The notes under the pieces: model-generated
The model's input: the letters and a program-made list of their open reading frames with translations, nothing else
The model's database searches: none
What the model was told of the DNA's origin: nothing
Part shown: positions 27,865 through 37,291 of the stretch, in pieces
Layout of the letters: each line of letters begins with the position of its first letter
Numbering within the stretch: the stretch's first letter is position 1
Program-made: the position numbers and the translations under genes
Assembly (NCBI RefSeq): GCF_040496035.1
Contig: NZ_JBEPJZ010000001.1
Span: 744,001-808,000 of the forward strand
Reading direction: 5' to 3'
Length of the DNA stretch: 64,000 bases
Source: Agromyces sp. SYSU T00194
Lineage (GTDB): Bacteria > Actinomycetota > Actinomycetes > Actinomycetales > Microbacteriaceae

Positions 27865-30090
27865 ATGATGGCGAACGCACACGAGCCGCAGGCCGGCACC
27901 GGGCACCACGGGCACGAGGCCCACGACATGCACGAGCACGCGGGACACGACATGCACGAGCACGAGCACGAGCAGCACGAGCACCACGGGCACGAGCACC
28001 ACGGGCACGAGCACGCGGGCCACGACACGCACGGCGGCCACAGCGGGCACGCGGGCCACGGCGACCACGTCGCCCGGTTCCGCCGCCTGTTCTGGATCAT
28101 GCTCGTGCTGGCGGTGCCGACGGTCGCACTGAGCCCCATGTTCGCGATGCTGCTCGGCTACGAGGTGCCCGACTCCGGCCCGATCGCCTGGGTCGTCCCG
28201 CTGCTCGGCACCGTCATGTACCTCTGGGGCGGCTGGCCGTTCCTGACCGGCGCCGTGAGCGAGATCCGCGCGAAGTCGCCGGGCATGATGCTCCTCATCG
28301 GCCTGGCCATCACCGTCGCGTACTTCGCGTCGCTCGGCGCGAGCCTCGGCATCCTCGACCACCAGCTCGAGTTCTGGTGGGAGCTCGCACTGCTGATCGT
28401 GATCATGCTGCTCGGCCACTGGGTCGAGATGCGCTCGATCATGCAGGCGTCGTCCGCGCTCGACGAGCTCGCGAAGCTCCTGCCCGACGAGGCCGAGCGC
28501 GTGACCGACGACGGCACCGAGACGGTGTCGCCGTCCGACCTGGCGGTCGGCGACGTGGTCGTCGTGCGGCCGGGAGGCAGGGTCCCCGCCGACGGCGACG
28601 TCACCGAGGGCACCGCCGAGATGGACGAGTCGATGATCACGGGCGAGTCCCGCACGGTCTCGCGTGCGCCCGGCGATCGCGTGGTCGCCGGCACGGTCGC
28701 GACCGACACGGCGATCCGGGTGCGGGTCACCGCCGTCGGCGACGACACGGCGCTCGCGGGCATCCAGCGCCTCGTGTCCGACGCGCAGGGCTCGAGCTCG
28801 CGCGCCCAGCGCCTGGCCGACCGGGCGGCGGGCTGGCTGTTCTGGTTCGCGCTCGGCGCCGCGGTGCTGACGGCCATCGCCTGGACCCTCGTCGGCAGCC
28901 CCGACGACGCCGTCGTGCGCACCATCACGGTGCTCGTGATCGCCTGCCCGCACGCCCTGGGCCTGGCCATCCCGCTCGTCGTGTCGATCGCGACCGAGCG
29001 CGCGGCGAAGGGCGGCGTGCTGGTGACCGACCGCATGGCGCTCGAGCAGATGCGCACGATCGACACCGTGCTCTTCGACAAGACGGGCACCCTGACCAAG
29101 GGCGAGCCGACGGTGACGGATGCCGAGGCCGCGGACGGCCACGACGCCGACGAGGTGCTGGCGCTCGCGGCCGCGGCGGAGGCCGACTCGGAGCATCCGC
29201 TGGCCCGCGCCATCGTGGCGCACGCCGAGGAGCACGGGCTCGACGTGCCGCGCGCGACCGACTTCTCGTCGGCGCCCGCCGTCGGCGTGCGGGCGAGCGT
29301 CGAGGGCCGCATCGTGCGCGTCGGCGGCCCGGCGCTGCTCGACGAGGAGGGGCTGCCCCCGCTTCCCGCCTCGGAGGGCTGGGCCGAGCGCGGCGCGACC
29401 GTGCTGCACGTCGTGCTCGACGGCGAGGTGGCCGGCGCGCTGGCCCTCGCCGACGAGGTGCGCGAGGAGTCGCGCGAGGCGATCGACGCGCTGCACGCGC
29501 TGGGCATCGGCGTGGTCATGATCACGGGCGACGCCGAGCCGGTGGCGCAGGCGGTGGCCGACGACCTCGGCATCGACCGCGTGTTCGCCCGGGTGCGGCC
29601 CGAGGACAAGGCCGACCGGGTGTCGCAGCTGCAGCATGAGGGCCGGCGCGTCGCGATGGTCGGCGACGGCGTGAACGACGCACCGGCGCTCGCGCAGGCC
29701 GACGTCGGGCTCGCGATCGGCGCCGGCACCGACGTGGCGATCGCCTCGGCGGGCGTCGTGCTGGCGTCCTCCGACCCGCGCTCGGTGCTGTCGGTGATCG
29801 AGCTCTCGCGGGCCTCGTACCGCAAGATGCAGCAGAACCTGTGGTGGGCGGCCGGCTACAACCTGGTGTCGGTGCCGCTCGCGGCGGGCGTGCTCGCGCC
29901 GATCGGGTTCGTGCTGCCCATGTCGGTCGGCGCGATCCTCATGTCGGCGTCGGCCGTGGTGGTCGCGGTCAACGCGCAGTTGCTGCGCCGCCTCGACCTG
30001 CGACCGGAGGTGTCGACGCGCGCGGTGCTCGATCGCGAGGGCGGCCGGCCCGCTCGCAGCGACGAGCGCGAGCCCGCCCGCGTCAGTTGA
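27865..30090 (+). CDS. copB: Copper-exporting P1B-type ATPase, CopB-like, with His-rich N-terminus
   Basis: This 741-residue heavy-metal pump has a first 70 residues that are an extreme His-rich domain (repeats such as HEHEHEQHEHHGHEHHGHEH) instead of a CxxC metal-binding domain. The membrane metal motif is CPH (VIACPHALGLAIPL), which defines the CopB/P1B-3 group (Cu2+ or Cu+/Ag+ export). TGES, DKTGTLTKGE and GDGVNDAPALAQADVGLAIG are all intact. A tandem ATG (27865 and 27868) follows AGGGAGCG. The CsoR-like operator just upstream supports copper-induced expression. Confidence 0.94.
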   Translation: MMANAHEPQAGTGHHGHEAHDMHEHAGHDMHEHEHEQHEHHGHEHHGHEHAGHDTHGGHSGHAGHGDHVARFRRLFWIMLVLAVPTVALSPMFAMLLGYEVPDSGPIAWVVPLLGTVMYLWGGWPFLTGAVSEIRAKSPGMMLLIGLAITVAYFASLGASLGILDHQLEFWWELALLIVIMLLGHWVEMRSIMQASSALDELAKLLPDEAERVTDDGTETVSPSDLAVGDVVVVRPGGRVPADGDVTEGTAEMDESMITGESRTVSRAPGDRVVAGTVATDTAIRVRVTAVGDDTALAGIQRLVSDAQGSSSRAQRLADRAAGWLFWFALGAAVLTAIAWTLVGSPDDAVVRTITVLVIACPHALGLAIPLVVSIATERAAKGGVLVTDRMALEQMRTIDTVLFDKTGTLTKGEPTVTDAEAADGHDADEVLALAAAAEADSEHPLARAIVAHAEEHGLDVPRATDFSSAPAVGVRASVEGRIVRVGGPALLDEEGLPPLPASEGWAERGATVLHVVLDGEVAGALALADEVREESREAIDALHALGIGVVMITGDAEPVAQAVADDLGIDRVFARVRPEDKADRVSQLQHEGRRVAMVGDGVNDAPALAQADVGLAIGAGTDVAIASAGVVLASSDPRSVLSVIELSRASYRKMQQNLWWAAGYNLVSVPLAAGVLAPIGFVLPMSVGAILMSASAVVVAVNAQLLRRLDLRPEVSTRAVLDREGGRPARSDEREPARVS

Positions 30091-30112
30091 CGCCCGGCCC
30101 GTCCCGGTGCGC

Positions 30113-30640
30113 TCAGCCCGCGGGCCAGCGCGCCGGGATACCGCCGGCCGGACCCGGCGCGACGACGCCCTGCGTGGGCGTGAGGGTGCGCAGCACCCCG
30201 CCGTCGAGCGTGAGGAACAGGTAGACCTGCCCGTCGACGTCGAGCGGGTCGCCGTCGGGGTAGGCGTCGCCGCCGGTGCAGGTGACCGGCGTCGACACGA
30301 CCCGCCGCACGTCGTCGCCGGTGTCGGGGCCCTTCACGAGCTCGTCGACCTCCACCGTCCACGCCGACGCGGAGATGCCGAACAGTCGCTCGGTGCCGTC
30401 GCGGCCCGCGACCGTGGCGAGCACGACGACGTCGGCGTCTCCCGCCGCCTGCTCGGGCGTGCCGAAGTCCACCCACGACACGCACGTCTCGCCCTCGCCC
30501 GGCAGCCCGACGTCGCCGATCGCGCACCCGGCCAGCAGGGCGACGGATGCCCCGGCGAGCAGCACGCCCGCGACCCGGCGCCGCGGGTGCCGGCGCCGGT
30601 TCGACGCGTCATCGGTGCGCCCCGGCACGACGGTGGTCAT
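30113..30640 (-). CDS. Putative lipoprotein, unknown function
   Basis: This 175-residue protein has an Arg-rich start, a hydrophobic stretch and a lipobox (LLAGC near residue 41), so it should be anchored to the outer face of the membrane. The mature part has a possible disulfide pair (Cys in GETCVSW and TPVTCTG), strand-rich sequence and a Pro/Gly-rich end. The ATG overlaps the stop of the upstream DUF1801 gene (ATGA), so they form a two-gene operon. No family recognised. It ends 22 bp from convergent copB. Confidence 0.82.
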   Translation of the reverse strand: MTTVVPGRTDDASNRRRHPRRRVAGVLLAGASVALLAGCAIGDVGLPGEGETCVSWVDFGTPEQAAGDADVVVLATVAGRDGTERLFGISASAWTVEVDELVKGPDTGDDVRRVVSTPVTCTGGDAYPDGDPLDVDGQVYLFLTLDGGVLRTLTPTQGVVAPGPAGGIPARWPAG

Positions 30641-31068
30641 CGCGCGTCCGGGGTGAGCTCGTGCGCACGTCGCACCAGCGCCGCGAGCGCGTCGAGGTCG
30701 AGGTCGTCGAGCCGCGTGACGTTCACCGCGGCCGAGCCGACCTTCACCCGGCCGAGGCGGTCGGCCCACGACTGCACGAGGTAGGCGCCGTCCTCGACGG
30801 CGTTGACGTAGACGCTCACATGCCGCTGCTGTGCGGCGAGCCCGACGAGGAACCACTCCACGTCGGCGCCGCGCGGACGCGGCTGCATGATGGCGCCGTA
30901 TCCGATGATGCGCTGCTCGGTGCCACCCCAGAACCCGCCCTCCCAGAGCACGCGCTCGAGCCCCGCGAGCTCGGCCGCGATGCGCGCGTCGAGCACCCGC
31001 ATCGCGTCGCCGCGCTCGCCCTCGAGCGACGCCAGGTACGCGTCGACGTCCGTCCCGGTGCGCTCCAT
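30637..31068 (-). CDS. DUF1801-domain protein
   Basis: This 143-residue protein matches the DUF1801 (YdhG-like) fold: VDAYLASLEGERGDAMRVLDARI near the start, then WGGTEQRIIGYGAI, the strand-rich middle with VSVYVNAV, and a basic strand GRVKVGSAAVNVTRLDDLDLDAL. Function of the family is not established. I chose ATG 31068 because GGAGGGG precedes it and the family begins there; the longer open frame adds repeat-derived sequence. Translationally coupled to the lipoprotein gene. Confidence 0.87.
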   Translation of the reverse strand: MERTGTDVDAYLASLEGERGDAMRVLDARIAAELAGLERVLWEGGFWGGTEQRIIGYGAIMQPRPRGADVEWFLVGLAAQQRHVSVYVNAVEDGAYLVQSWADRLGRVKVGSAAVNVTRLDDLDLDALAALVRRAHELTPDAR

Positions 31069-31142
31069 CGTGCAACCCCTCCCACTCGACACGACGATTC
31101 TCCCCCACACCACCACCGCCCCGCCCCGCGCCGGCTCCCGCC

Positions 31143-31275
31143 CGCCGCTGGTGCGCACAGCGTGGCCAACGGTCCCGCTCATCACGCTTCACGCACCAGC
31201 GGCCCCGCCGGGGCTCGGCGCCGGTGCGCGAAACGTGGTCATCCGAATGGGAGACCACGGTTCGCGCACCAGCGG
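31143..31275. repeat. Two tandem REP-like palindromes
   Basis: Two imperfect copies of one hairpin lie between the RND pump stop and the DUF1801 start. Each has an 18-nt arm beginning GGTGCGC, a 12-nt loop and an 18-nt arm ending CGCACC, then AGCGG. Copy 1 is 31148-31195, copy 2 is 31223-31270 (17 of 18 pairs match). Loops differ while stems are kept. In addition 31141-31154 and 31264-31277 are perfect 14-bp complements, so alternative folds exist. The rest of the 283-bp gap shows no gene. Confidence 0.82.
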
Positions 31276-31351
31276 CGACGGGTGCGTGATCGGGCGGCGG
31301 AGCGGGCCGAGCGGCGGGCAGCGCCCCCGAAGCGGATGCCCCGGGCGGCCG

Positions 31352-34300
31352 CTACTCGGCGGGCGTCGCCGCGGCGGCGGCCTCCTCGTCGGCCCGGCGC
31401 TGCGCGCGCTTCAGCTCGCGCTTCGCGCGGCGCTTCTCGCGGCCGCCCTCGACGACCGAGTACAGCACGGGCAGCACGATGAGCGTCAGCACGGTCGACG
31501 ACAGCAGGCCGCCGATCACGACGATCGCGAGCGGCTGCGAGATGAAGCCGCCGGTGCCGGTGATGCCGCTCGCCATCGGGATGAGCGCGAAGATCGTCGC
31601 CAGCGCCGTCATGAGGATCGGCCGCAGACGGCGGGACGCACCGTGCAGCAGCGCATCCCGCACGTCGCGACCGCGATCTCGGTACTGGTTCACGAGGTCG
31701 ATGAGCACGATCGCGTTCGTCACCACGATGCCGACGAGCATGAGCACGCCGATCAGCGACGAGACGCCGAACGGAATGCCGACCGCGAGCTGCAGCAGGA
31801 TCGCGCCGGTCGCCGCGAACGGCACCGAGACGAGCAGCAGCAGCGGCTGCAGCAGCGACCGGAACGTCGCGACCATGACGATGTACACGATCAGGATGGC
31901 GGCCAGCAGCGCGAGGCCGAGCTGCATGAAGGCCTCCTCCTGGTCGCTCGACACGCCGCCGATGGTGGCGTTGGTGCCCTCGGGCAGGTCGGCCGACTCG
32001 AGCGCGTTCGACACGGCGAGCGACGCGGCGCCCACGTCCGACTGATCGGGCGCGGCCGTGATCGTCGCGCTGCGCAGGCCCTGCACGGTCGTGATCGACG
32101 CGGGGCCGTCGGTCTCGTCGACGTCGGCGAGCTCGTCGAGCTCGACCGTGCCGGCCGGCGTCGGCACGGGCAGCGCGCGGAGCTCCTCGACCGTCGCGGG
32201 CGGGTCGTCGCTGGCGATGTAGATCGTCAGGAGGTCCTCGTCGATCTGCACGCTGCCCGCGGCCTGGGGCTGCATGGCGGATGCCACGAGCGAGCTCAGC
32301 GCGACCTCCGAGTACCCGGCGTCGGCCGCCGCCTCGCGGTCGACGACGACGCCGATGTACGGCCGGGTCTCCGAGAGGTTCGACGTCACCTCGACGATCT
32401 CGTCGAGCCCGTCGAGCGCCTCGACGACGGCGTCGGACGCCTCGCGGAGGTCCGCGTCGTTGCCGGCGGTGACGTCGACGAGGATGTCGCTGGAGAACCC
32501 GCCCTGCTGGGCGGCCAGGGTGAGCTGGCCCACGTCGTCGAGTGCGTCGAGCTCCTCGCGCACCTCGGCCTGCAGCGCCTCCTGGTCGGCCGACTCGTCG
32601 GTCGTGACGGCGTAGGTGATGGTGCTGGACGCGCCGCCGCCGAGGCCGATCTGGAGGTCGGTGCCGCCCCCGATGGAGGTCTGCACGATCTCGATGCCCT
32701 CGGTGTCGCGCAGCGTCTGCTCGACCTCGGTCGACGCCTCGTCCATCTGCTCGAGCGAGGTGCCCGCGGGCAGCTCCTGCGTGACCTGGAAGGTGTTCTG
32801 CCCGGTCGCGCCGATGAAGTTGGTCGGCATCAGCGGGTACAGCGCGAACGTGCCGACGAGCACGAGCGCGGCCGCGATGAGCGTGAGCCAGCCGTGCCGG
32901 AGCGTCCAGCCGATGATCGGCAGGTAGCCCTTCTGCAGGCGCCCGGGGTGCTCGAGCTCGTCCTCGCCGGTCTCCTCGGCGAGCGCCTCGGTCGACGGAG
33001 TCCCGTCCTTGCGGGTGCGCCGGGCCGGCTTGATGAACCAGTACGCGAGCACCGGCACGATCGTGAGCGACACGAACAGCGACGCGCCGAGCGCGATCGC
33101 GACGGTGAGCGCGAACGGCCGGAACAGCTCGCCGGTCGAGCCGCCGACCAGCGCGATCGGCAGGAAGACCGCGATGGTGGTGACGGTCGACGCCGTGATG
33201 GCGCCGGCGACCTCGCGCACCGCCTTGACGATCGTCGGGAGCTTCTCGGCGCCCTCGACGAGGTGTCGCTTGATGTTCTCGATCACCACGATGGAGTCGT
33301 CGACGACACGGCCGATCGAGATCGTGAGCGCGCCGAGCGTGAGGATGTTCAGGCTGTAGTCGGTCGCCCATAGGCCGATGAAGGTGATGAGCACCGACGT
33401 CGGGATCGAGATCGCCGTGACGAGGGTGGCGCGCACCGACAGCAGGAACAGCAGGATGACGAGCACCGCCATCACGAGGCCGAGCATGCCCTCGACCGCG
33501 AGCGTCTCGATCGACTCCTGGATGAACGGGGCCTGGTCGAACACGACCGTGAACTCGGCGCCAGGGAACTGCGAGGCGATGTTCGCCTGCAGGTCGCCCA
33601 TCGCGTCCTGCACGGCGGTCGAGACCTCGACGGTGTTCGCGGCGGGCAGCTTGGTGATCGAGAGCGTGAGCGCGGGCTCGCCGTTCACGCGCGAGATCGA
33701 GGCCTCGGGGTTGTCGACGAGCTCGACGGATGCCACGTCGCCGATCGTCGGCGCGGGCGAGACCGGCACGGTGACGGTGCCCGTCGCGGCGCCGAGCCCG
33801 GTGTCGGTCGCGGCGCCGAGGTCGGCGCCCGCACCGGCATCCGTGCCCGTGCCCGGGACCGCACCCGCGCCCGCGTCGGTGGACGGAGCCGCGACCTGCT
33901 CGGTCGCGCCGAGCAGCGGCAGGTCGGCGATGTCGTCGACCGAGGTGAGGCGCTGGCCGGACTGCACGGAGTACGAGATGCCGTCCTCGGTGATCTCCCC
34001 GGCGGGGATGAGCACGCCGTTCTGCTGGAGCGCGCCGGTGATCGCCTGCGAGGTGAGGCCGAGCGCGGCGAGCTCCTCGTCGTCGGGCACGATGGTGACG
34101 CGCTGGCCGATCTCGCCGATGACGGTGGCCTCGCGCACGCCGTCGATGTCGTTGAGCTCGCCGATCGTGGTGCGGTTCAGCGCATCGGAGAGGGCCGAGG
34201 TGTCGTCCGTGCCGCTGACCGCGATCGCGACCACGGGGAAGTCGTCGAAGCTGAAGGCGACCACGCGCGGGTCGACGTCGTCGGGCAGCTGCGACGAGAT

Positions 34301-34645
34301 GCGGTTGATCGCCGTCGTCATCTTCTGCTCGGCGGTCGCGAGGTCGGTCTCGTAGTCGAAGGTCGCGGTGACGACCGAGACGTTCGTGGAGCTCGTGGAG
34401 CTCGTCGACTCGAGGCCGGCGATGCCGCGGATGGAGTTCTCGATGGGCGTCGAGACGTCGTTCTCGACGACCTCGGGGGCGGCGCCCGGGTAGGTCGTGA
34501 CGATCGACAGCTGCGGGAACGCGATCGAGGGGATGAGCTCCTGCTTGAGCAGCGTGAGCGAGACCCCGCCGAAGATCGCGACCACGATCGTGACGAGCGC
34601 GATGAGGGCGCGGTTCTTCAGGCTGGCCTGCGCGAGGAGATGCAT
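31352..34645 (-). CDS. RND-family efflux transporter (HAE1 / AcrB-SwrC-like)
   Basis: This 1097-residue membrane pump is driven by the proton gradient. It has the RND start (NRALIALVTIVVAIFG), the first large outer loop (KQELIPSIAFPQLSIVTTYPGAAPEVVE), the GRVVDDSIVVIENIKRH motif with the two Asp residues that carry protons, a second large loop and a matching C-terminal half (ARRLRPILMTALAT). The loop near residue 245 holds an Ala/Gly/Thr-rich insert. It resembles Bacillus SwrC more than actinobacterial MmpL proteins. No membrane-fusion subunit is adjacent. ATG 34645 lacks a ribosome site and lies 7 nt after GAGAAT, so the mRNA may be leaderless. Confidence 0.93.
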   Translation of the reverse strand: MHLLAQASLKNRALIALVTIVVAIFGGVSLTLLKQELIPSIAFPQLSIVTTYPGAAPEVVENDVSTPIENSIRGIAGLESTSSTSSTNVSVVTATFDYETDLATAEQKMTTAINRISSQLPDDVDPRVVAFSFDDFPVVAIAVSGTDDTSALSDALNRTTIGELNDIDGVREATVIGEIGQRVTIVPDDEELAALGLTSQAITGALQQNGVLIPAGEITEDGISYSVQSGQRLTSVDDIADLPLLGATEQVAAPSTDAGAGAVPGTGTDAGAGADLGAATDTGLGAATGTVTVPVSPAPTIGDVASVELVDNPEASISRVNGEPALTLSITKLPAANTVEVSTAVQDAMGDLQANIASQFPGAEFTVVFDQAPFIQESIETLAVEGMLGLVMAVLVILLFLLSVRATLVTAISIPTSVLITFIGLWATDYSLNILTLGALTISIGRVVDDSIVVIENIKRHLVEGAEKLPTIVKAVREVAGAITASTVTTIAVFLPIALVGGSTGELFRPFALTVAIALGASLFVSLTIVPVLAYWFIKPARRTRKDGTPSTEALAEETGEDELEHPGRLQKGYLPIIGWTLRHGWLTLIAAALVLVGTFALYPLMPTNFIGATGQNTFQVTQELPAGTSLEQMDEASTEVEQTLRDTEGIEIVQTSIGGGTDLQIGLGGGASSTITYAVTTDESADQEALQAEVREELDALDDVGQLTLAAQQGGFSSDILVDVTAGNDADLREASDAVVEALDGLDEIVEVTSNLSETRPYIGVVVDREAAADAGYSEVALSSLVASAMQPQAAGSVQIDEDLLTIYIASDDPPATVEELRALPVPTPAGTVELDELADVDETDGPASITTVQGLRSATITAAPDQSDVGAASLAVSNALESADLPEGTNATIGGVSSDQEEAFMQLGLALLAAILIVYIVMVATFRSLLQPLLLLVSVPFAATGAILLQLAVGIPFGVSSLIGVLMLVGIVVTNAIVLIDLVNQYRDRGRDVRDALLHGASRRLRPILMTALATIFALIPMASGITGTGGFISQPLAIVVIGGLLSSTVLTLIVLPVLYSVVEGGREKRRAKRELKRAQRRADEEAAAAATPAE

Positions 34646-34661
34646 GCCAACGATTCTCGCA

Positions 34662-34676
34662 TTGCAGTGAGTGCAA
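34662..34676. promoter_or_regulatory. Palindromic operator at the RND pump promoter
   Basis: TTGCAGTGAGTGCAA has TTGCA/TGCAA arms around a 5-nt centre, 17 nt before the pump start and just upstream of the proposed -10 (34658-34653). Fourteen of its 15 bases recur at the gpx promoter at 37792. TetR-type repressors favour such sites; the regulator is not in the window. Confidence 0.65.
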
Positions 34677-34719
34677 GAAGTAACGGGAAGCTGTGAGCCT
34701 GCGGAATGACCCGACCGAC

Positions 34720-34761
34720 GGCGCCGGCCGGGCGATGCCGCAGCACCGCCCGGCCGGCGCC
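34720..34761 (-). terminator. Terminator hairpin after the phytase-like esterase gene
   Basis: A perfect 15-bp stem, GGCGCCGGCCGGGCG (34720-34734) against CGCCCGGCCGGCGCC (34747-34761), with a 12-nt loop lies 20 nt past the stop of the minus-strand esterase gene. It separates that gene from the pump promoter. Confidence 0.75.
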
Positions 34762-34780
34762 GGCCGTCATCGCCCCGGGT

Positions 34781-37159
34781 TCAGCGGAACGCGGGGATCA
34801 CCTTCTTGGCGTCGCCGAGCCGCAGGAACACGGTCTCGCCGGTGGCGTCGTCGACGCCGTCGTTGTCGGTGACCGCGTAGACCTGCCGGTCGATCCCGAT
34901 GGTGAAGCCCTCGAGCTTCTCCTGGGTCCAGCCGTTGCCGGCCTGCAGCGCGGGCAGCGCGTCGATCGCGAGCGACTTCTCGAGGATCGGCAGCTCGTCG
35001 GCGCCCGGCAGCTCGTCGGGGATCTCGACGGTGATGACGGTCTTCAGCGCGGCATCCGGGCCGTTCAGCTTGTCGCGCTCGATGAGGGCGAGCGTGTCGT
35101 CGTCGATCGCGGTGATCTCCGAGAGGCCGATCCAGTCGCCGTCGACCTCGGTCGACTCGAGCTCGACGCCGAAGAACGCCCAGGTGCCGGATGCCACGTC
35201 ATAGCGTCCGATGCGCGCGACGTCGCCCTCGAGCAGCTCGAGGCTGCCGGCGCCGACCGACGGGTCGACCCAGAGCGGGCGCTGGATGGCGACCCAGAGC
35301 GCCTCGTCGCCGGTGCCCTCGCCCGTGATGGTCACGCCCTCGAAGCCCCAGTTGCGCACGTGGGCGGCGACCTCGGCAGGCAGCGGCACGGTCTCGACGA
35401 CCTCGCCCGCGGCGTCGATGCGCACCAGCGCGTTCGCCGGGCCGCTCGAGCCCTCGACCGCGAGCCAGAAGCCGCCGTCGGCGAGCGCCTGCAGGCCCTC
35501 GACGTCGAACTCCGCGGGCTCGCCGCCCTCGGTCACGACGAGCGCCTCGGTGATGACCGCCTGGCCCTTCCTGTCGGAGACGTCGACCGTGAACACCGTG
35601 CTCGGGGCGAGCGCGTTGTCGCTCGCGGCGTAGACGAGCCCAGCGTCGCTCGGGTCGGCCGAGAGCGCTCCGAGCGCGGACCAGCCGATCGGCAGCCCGT
35701 CGATGTCGGCCGAGACGATGCTCGGCTGCGACGGCTGCCCCTGCTGCACCTGGTAGAGGTTCACGGACGCCCGAACGCCCGCGTCGGCCTCGTCCACCTC
35801 GCTCGAGACGACCAGCAGGTCGCGGCTCGGCACCGGCAGGATGCCCTCCGGCCCGTTGGTGGCGAACAGCAGCTGCTGGAAGACCGGCGCGGTCGGGTCG
35901 CTCACGTCGTAGACGGCGACGAAGTTCGACCGCTCGGAGGCGACGAATGCGGTGGGCACGCCGTCGAACCGGGCGACCGCGAGGCCCTCGGGCTCTGCGC
36001 CCTTGTTGTCGGCGCGGCCGTCGTTGTAGAGGCCGTGCGCGATCGCGAGGTGCTCGAACGAGTCGCCGGCATCCCACACGACCTCGCCGGTGGCGGCGTC
36101 GAAGATCGACCAGCCGCGGCTGCCGCCCTTCCAGTCGCCCTCGTTGGCGGTCGCGACGTACCCGTCGCCGATCCAGGCGATGGCGTCGGGCTCGCGCGGC
36201 ACCTCGATGGTGTCGGTGAGCGAGATCGCGCCGTCGTCGTCGGTGTCGACGTTCGGGATGACGGGCGAGCCGAGCGAGAACGCGCCCGTCACGGTGCGTG
36301 TCGCGAGGTCGATGGTGACGAGGCCGTTGTTCTCCTGCAGCGACACGGCGAGCTGGTTCGCGTCGTTGATCGCGACGTACTCGGGCTCCGGGTCCTCGGG
36401 GGTGTCGATGCCGGCGGCCTCGAGCAGCGGCGCGGCCGCGTCGTCGACGAGCGAAACCGGGTCGATGCTCCAGGTGCCCGCGTCCTCGGGCGTGGCCCCG
36501 AACGTGATCACCTGCACGAAGCCGGCGGGGGCCTGGGGCAGGTCGCCCTCGTCGCCCGCGCCACCGTCGACGGGGAAGTCCTCGTTGCGCTGGTTCTCCA
36601 TGGCGATCGCCGCGTAGGCACCGTCGCCGCTCACGGCGATCGAGTCGGGCTGGCCTGCGAGGTCGAAGGTCGCGACGACCTCGTGCGTGGTCGCGTCGAC
36701 CGCGACGAGCTCGCCCGAGCGCGGCTTCGAGTCCAGCGTGTCGGCGTCGTAGTCGGTGGTGTCGACGACGACCAGCACCAGCTCGCCGTGGGCCGCGACC
36801 GAGGTCGGCGACGCCACCGGGGCATCCGTGATCGCGTCGAGCGCCAGCGTGCCCGCGCCGACCGGGTTCGCCGGGTCGGTCACGTCGACGAAGCCGATGC
36901 GCTCGCCCGCGGCATCCGTGTAGATGACGGTGTTCCCATCGGGGCTGATCGCCGAGATCTCCGCGACCGTCTCATCGGCCGGGTCGACGCCCGCCGGGGC
37001 GTTGAGGTACACGGGGTAGGTCGCCGTGCGGTGGAACGCCGTGGCGGGCGTGCCGTACTTGGGCCCGTTCGGCTGCGCGAGCGCCGGGGCGGCGGCTCCG
37101 CAGGCGAGCAGGGCGGTGGTGGCGAGGGCGAGTCCGGTCAATCGGCGCGCGCGCGTCAT
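34781..37159 (-). CDS. Secreted phytase-like esterase / beta-propeller protein
   Basis: This exported protein has 792 residues. MTRARR plus a hydrophobic core and ALAQ gives a signal peptide (about 1-28). The first 450 residues look like repeated beta-propeller blades (ISPDGNTVIYTD, VSGDGAYAAIAM, GYVATANEGDWKGG), similar to choice-of-anchor-I or PhoX-like secreted proteins. The C-terminal 300 residues match the esterase-like-phytase domain (NWGFEGVTITGEG, LSEITAIDDDTLALIERDKLNGPDA, KLEGFTIG). Acidic DTDDDGAISLTDT resembles a calcium loop. It is probably a phosphoester or ester hydrolase outside the cell. No anchor is visible. A strong hairpin ends the gene. Confidence 0.87.
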   Translation of the reverse strand: MTRARRLTGLALATTALLACGAAAPALAQPNGPKYGTPATAFHRTATYPVYLNAPAGVDPADETVAEISAISPDGNTVIYTDAAGERIGFVDVTDPANPVGAGTLALDAITDAPVASPTSVAAHGELVLVVVDTTDYDADTLDSKPRSGELVAVDATTHEVVATFDLAGQPDSIAVSGDGAYAAIAMENQRNEDFPVDGGAGDEGDLPQAPAGFVQVITFGATPEDAGTWSIDPVSLVDDAAAPLLEAAGIDTPEDPEPEYVAINDANQLAVSLQENNGLVTIDLATRTVTGAFSLGSPVIPNVDTDDDGAISLTDTIEVPREPDAIAWIGDGYVATANEGDWKGGSRGWSIFDAATGEVVWDAGDSFEHLAIAHGLYNDGRADNKGAEPEGLAVARFDGVPTAFVASERSNFVAVYDVSDPTAPVFQQLLFATNGPEGILPVPSRDLLVVSSEVDEADAGVRASVNLYQVQQGQPSQPSIVSADIDGLPIGWSALGALSADPSDAGLVYAASDNALAPSTVFTVDVSDRKGQAVITEALVVTEGGEPAEFDVEGLQALADGGFWLAVEGSSGPANALVRIDAAGEVVETVPLPAEVAAHVRNWGFEGVTITGEGTGDEALWVAIQRPLWVDPSVGAGSLELLEGDVARIGRYDVASGTWAFFGVELESTEVDGDWIGLSEITAIDDDTLALIERDKLNGPDAALKTVITVEIPDELPGADELPILEKSLAIDALPALQAGNGWTQEKLEGFTIGIDRQVYAVTDNDGVDDATGETVFLRLGDAKKVIPAFR

Positions 37160-37291
37160 CGCGTCTCCTTCGAAGGTGGGGTCGAGGCGTCACGCCCCGC
37201 TGACCTCCCCACCGTTCCGCCGCGGTCGCAACGCGGCGTGATGCGGCGATGACCCGGCGGTGTCCGCTCGGTGAACGGACGGTGCGGCCGC

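Noticed and set aside
31143..31275. Palindromes as IS ends or att sites
   Set aside because: No transposase, integrase or target duplication is nearby; the hairpin-pair layout fits an extragenic repeat better.
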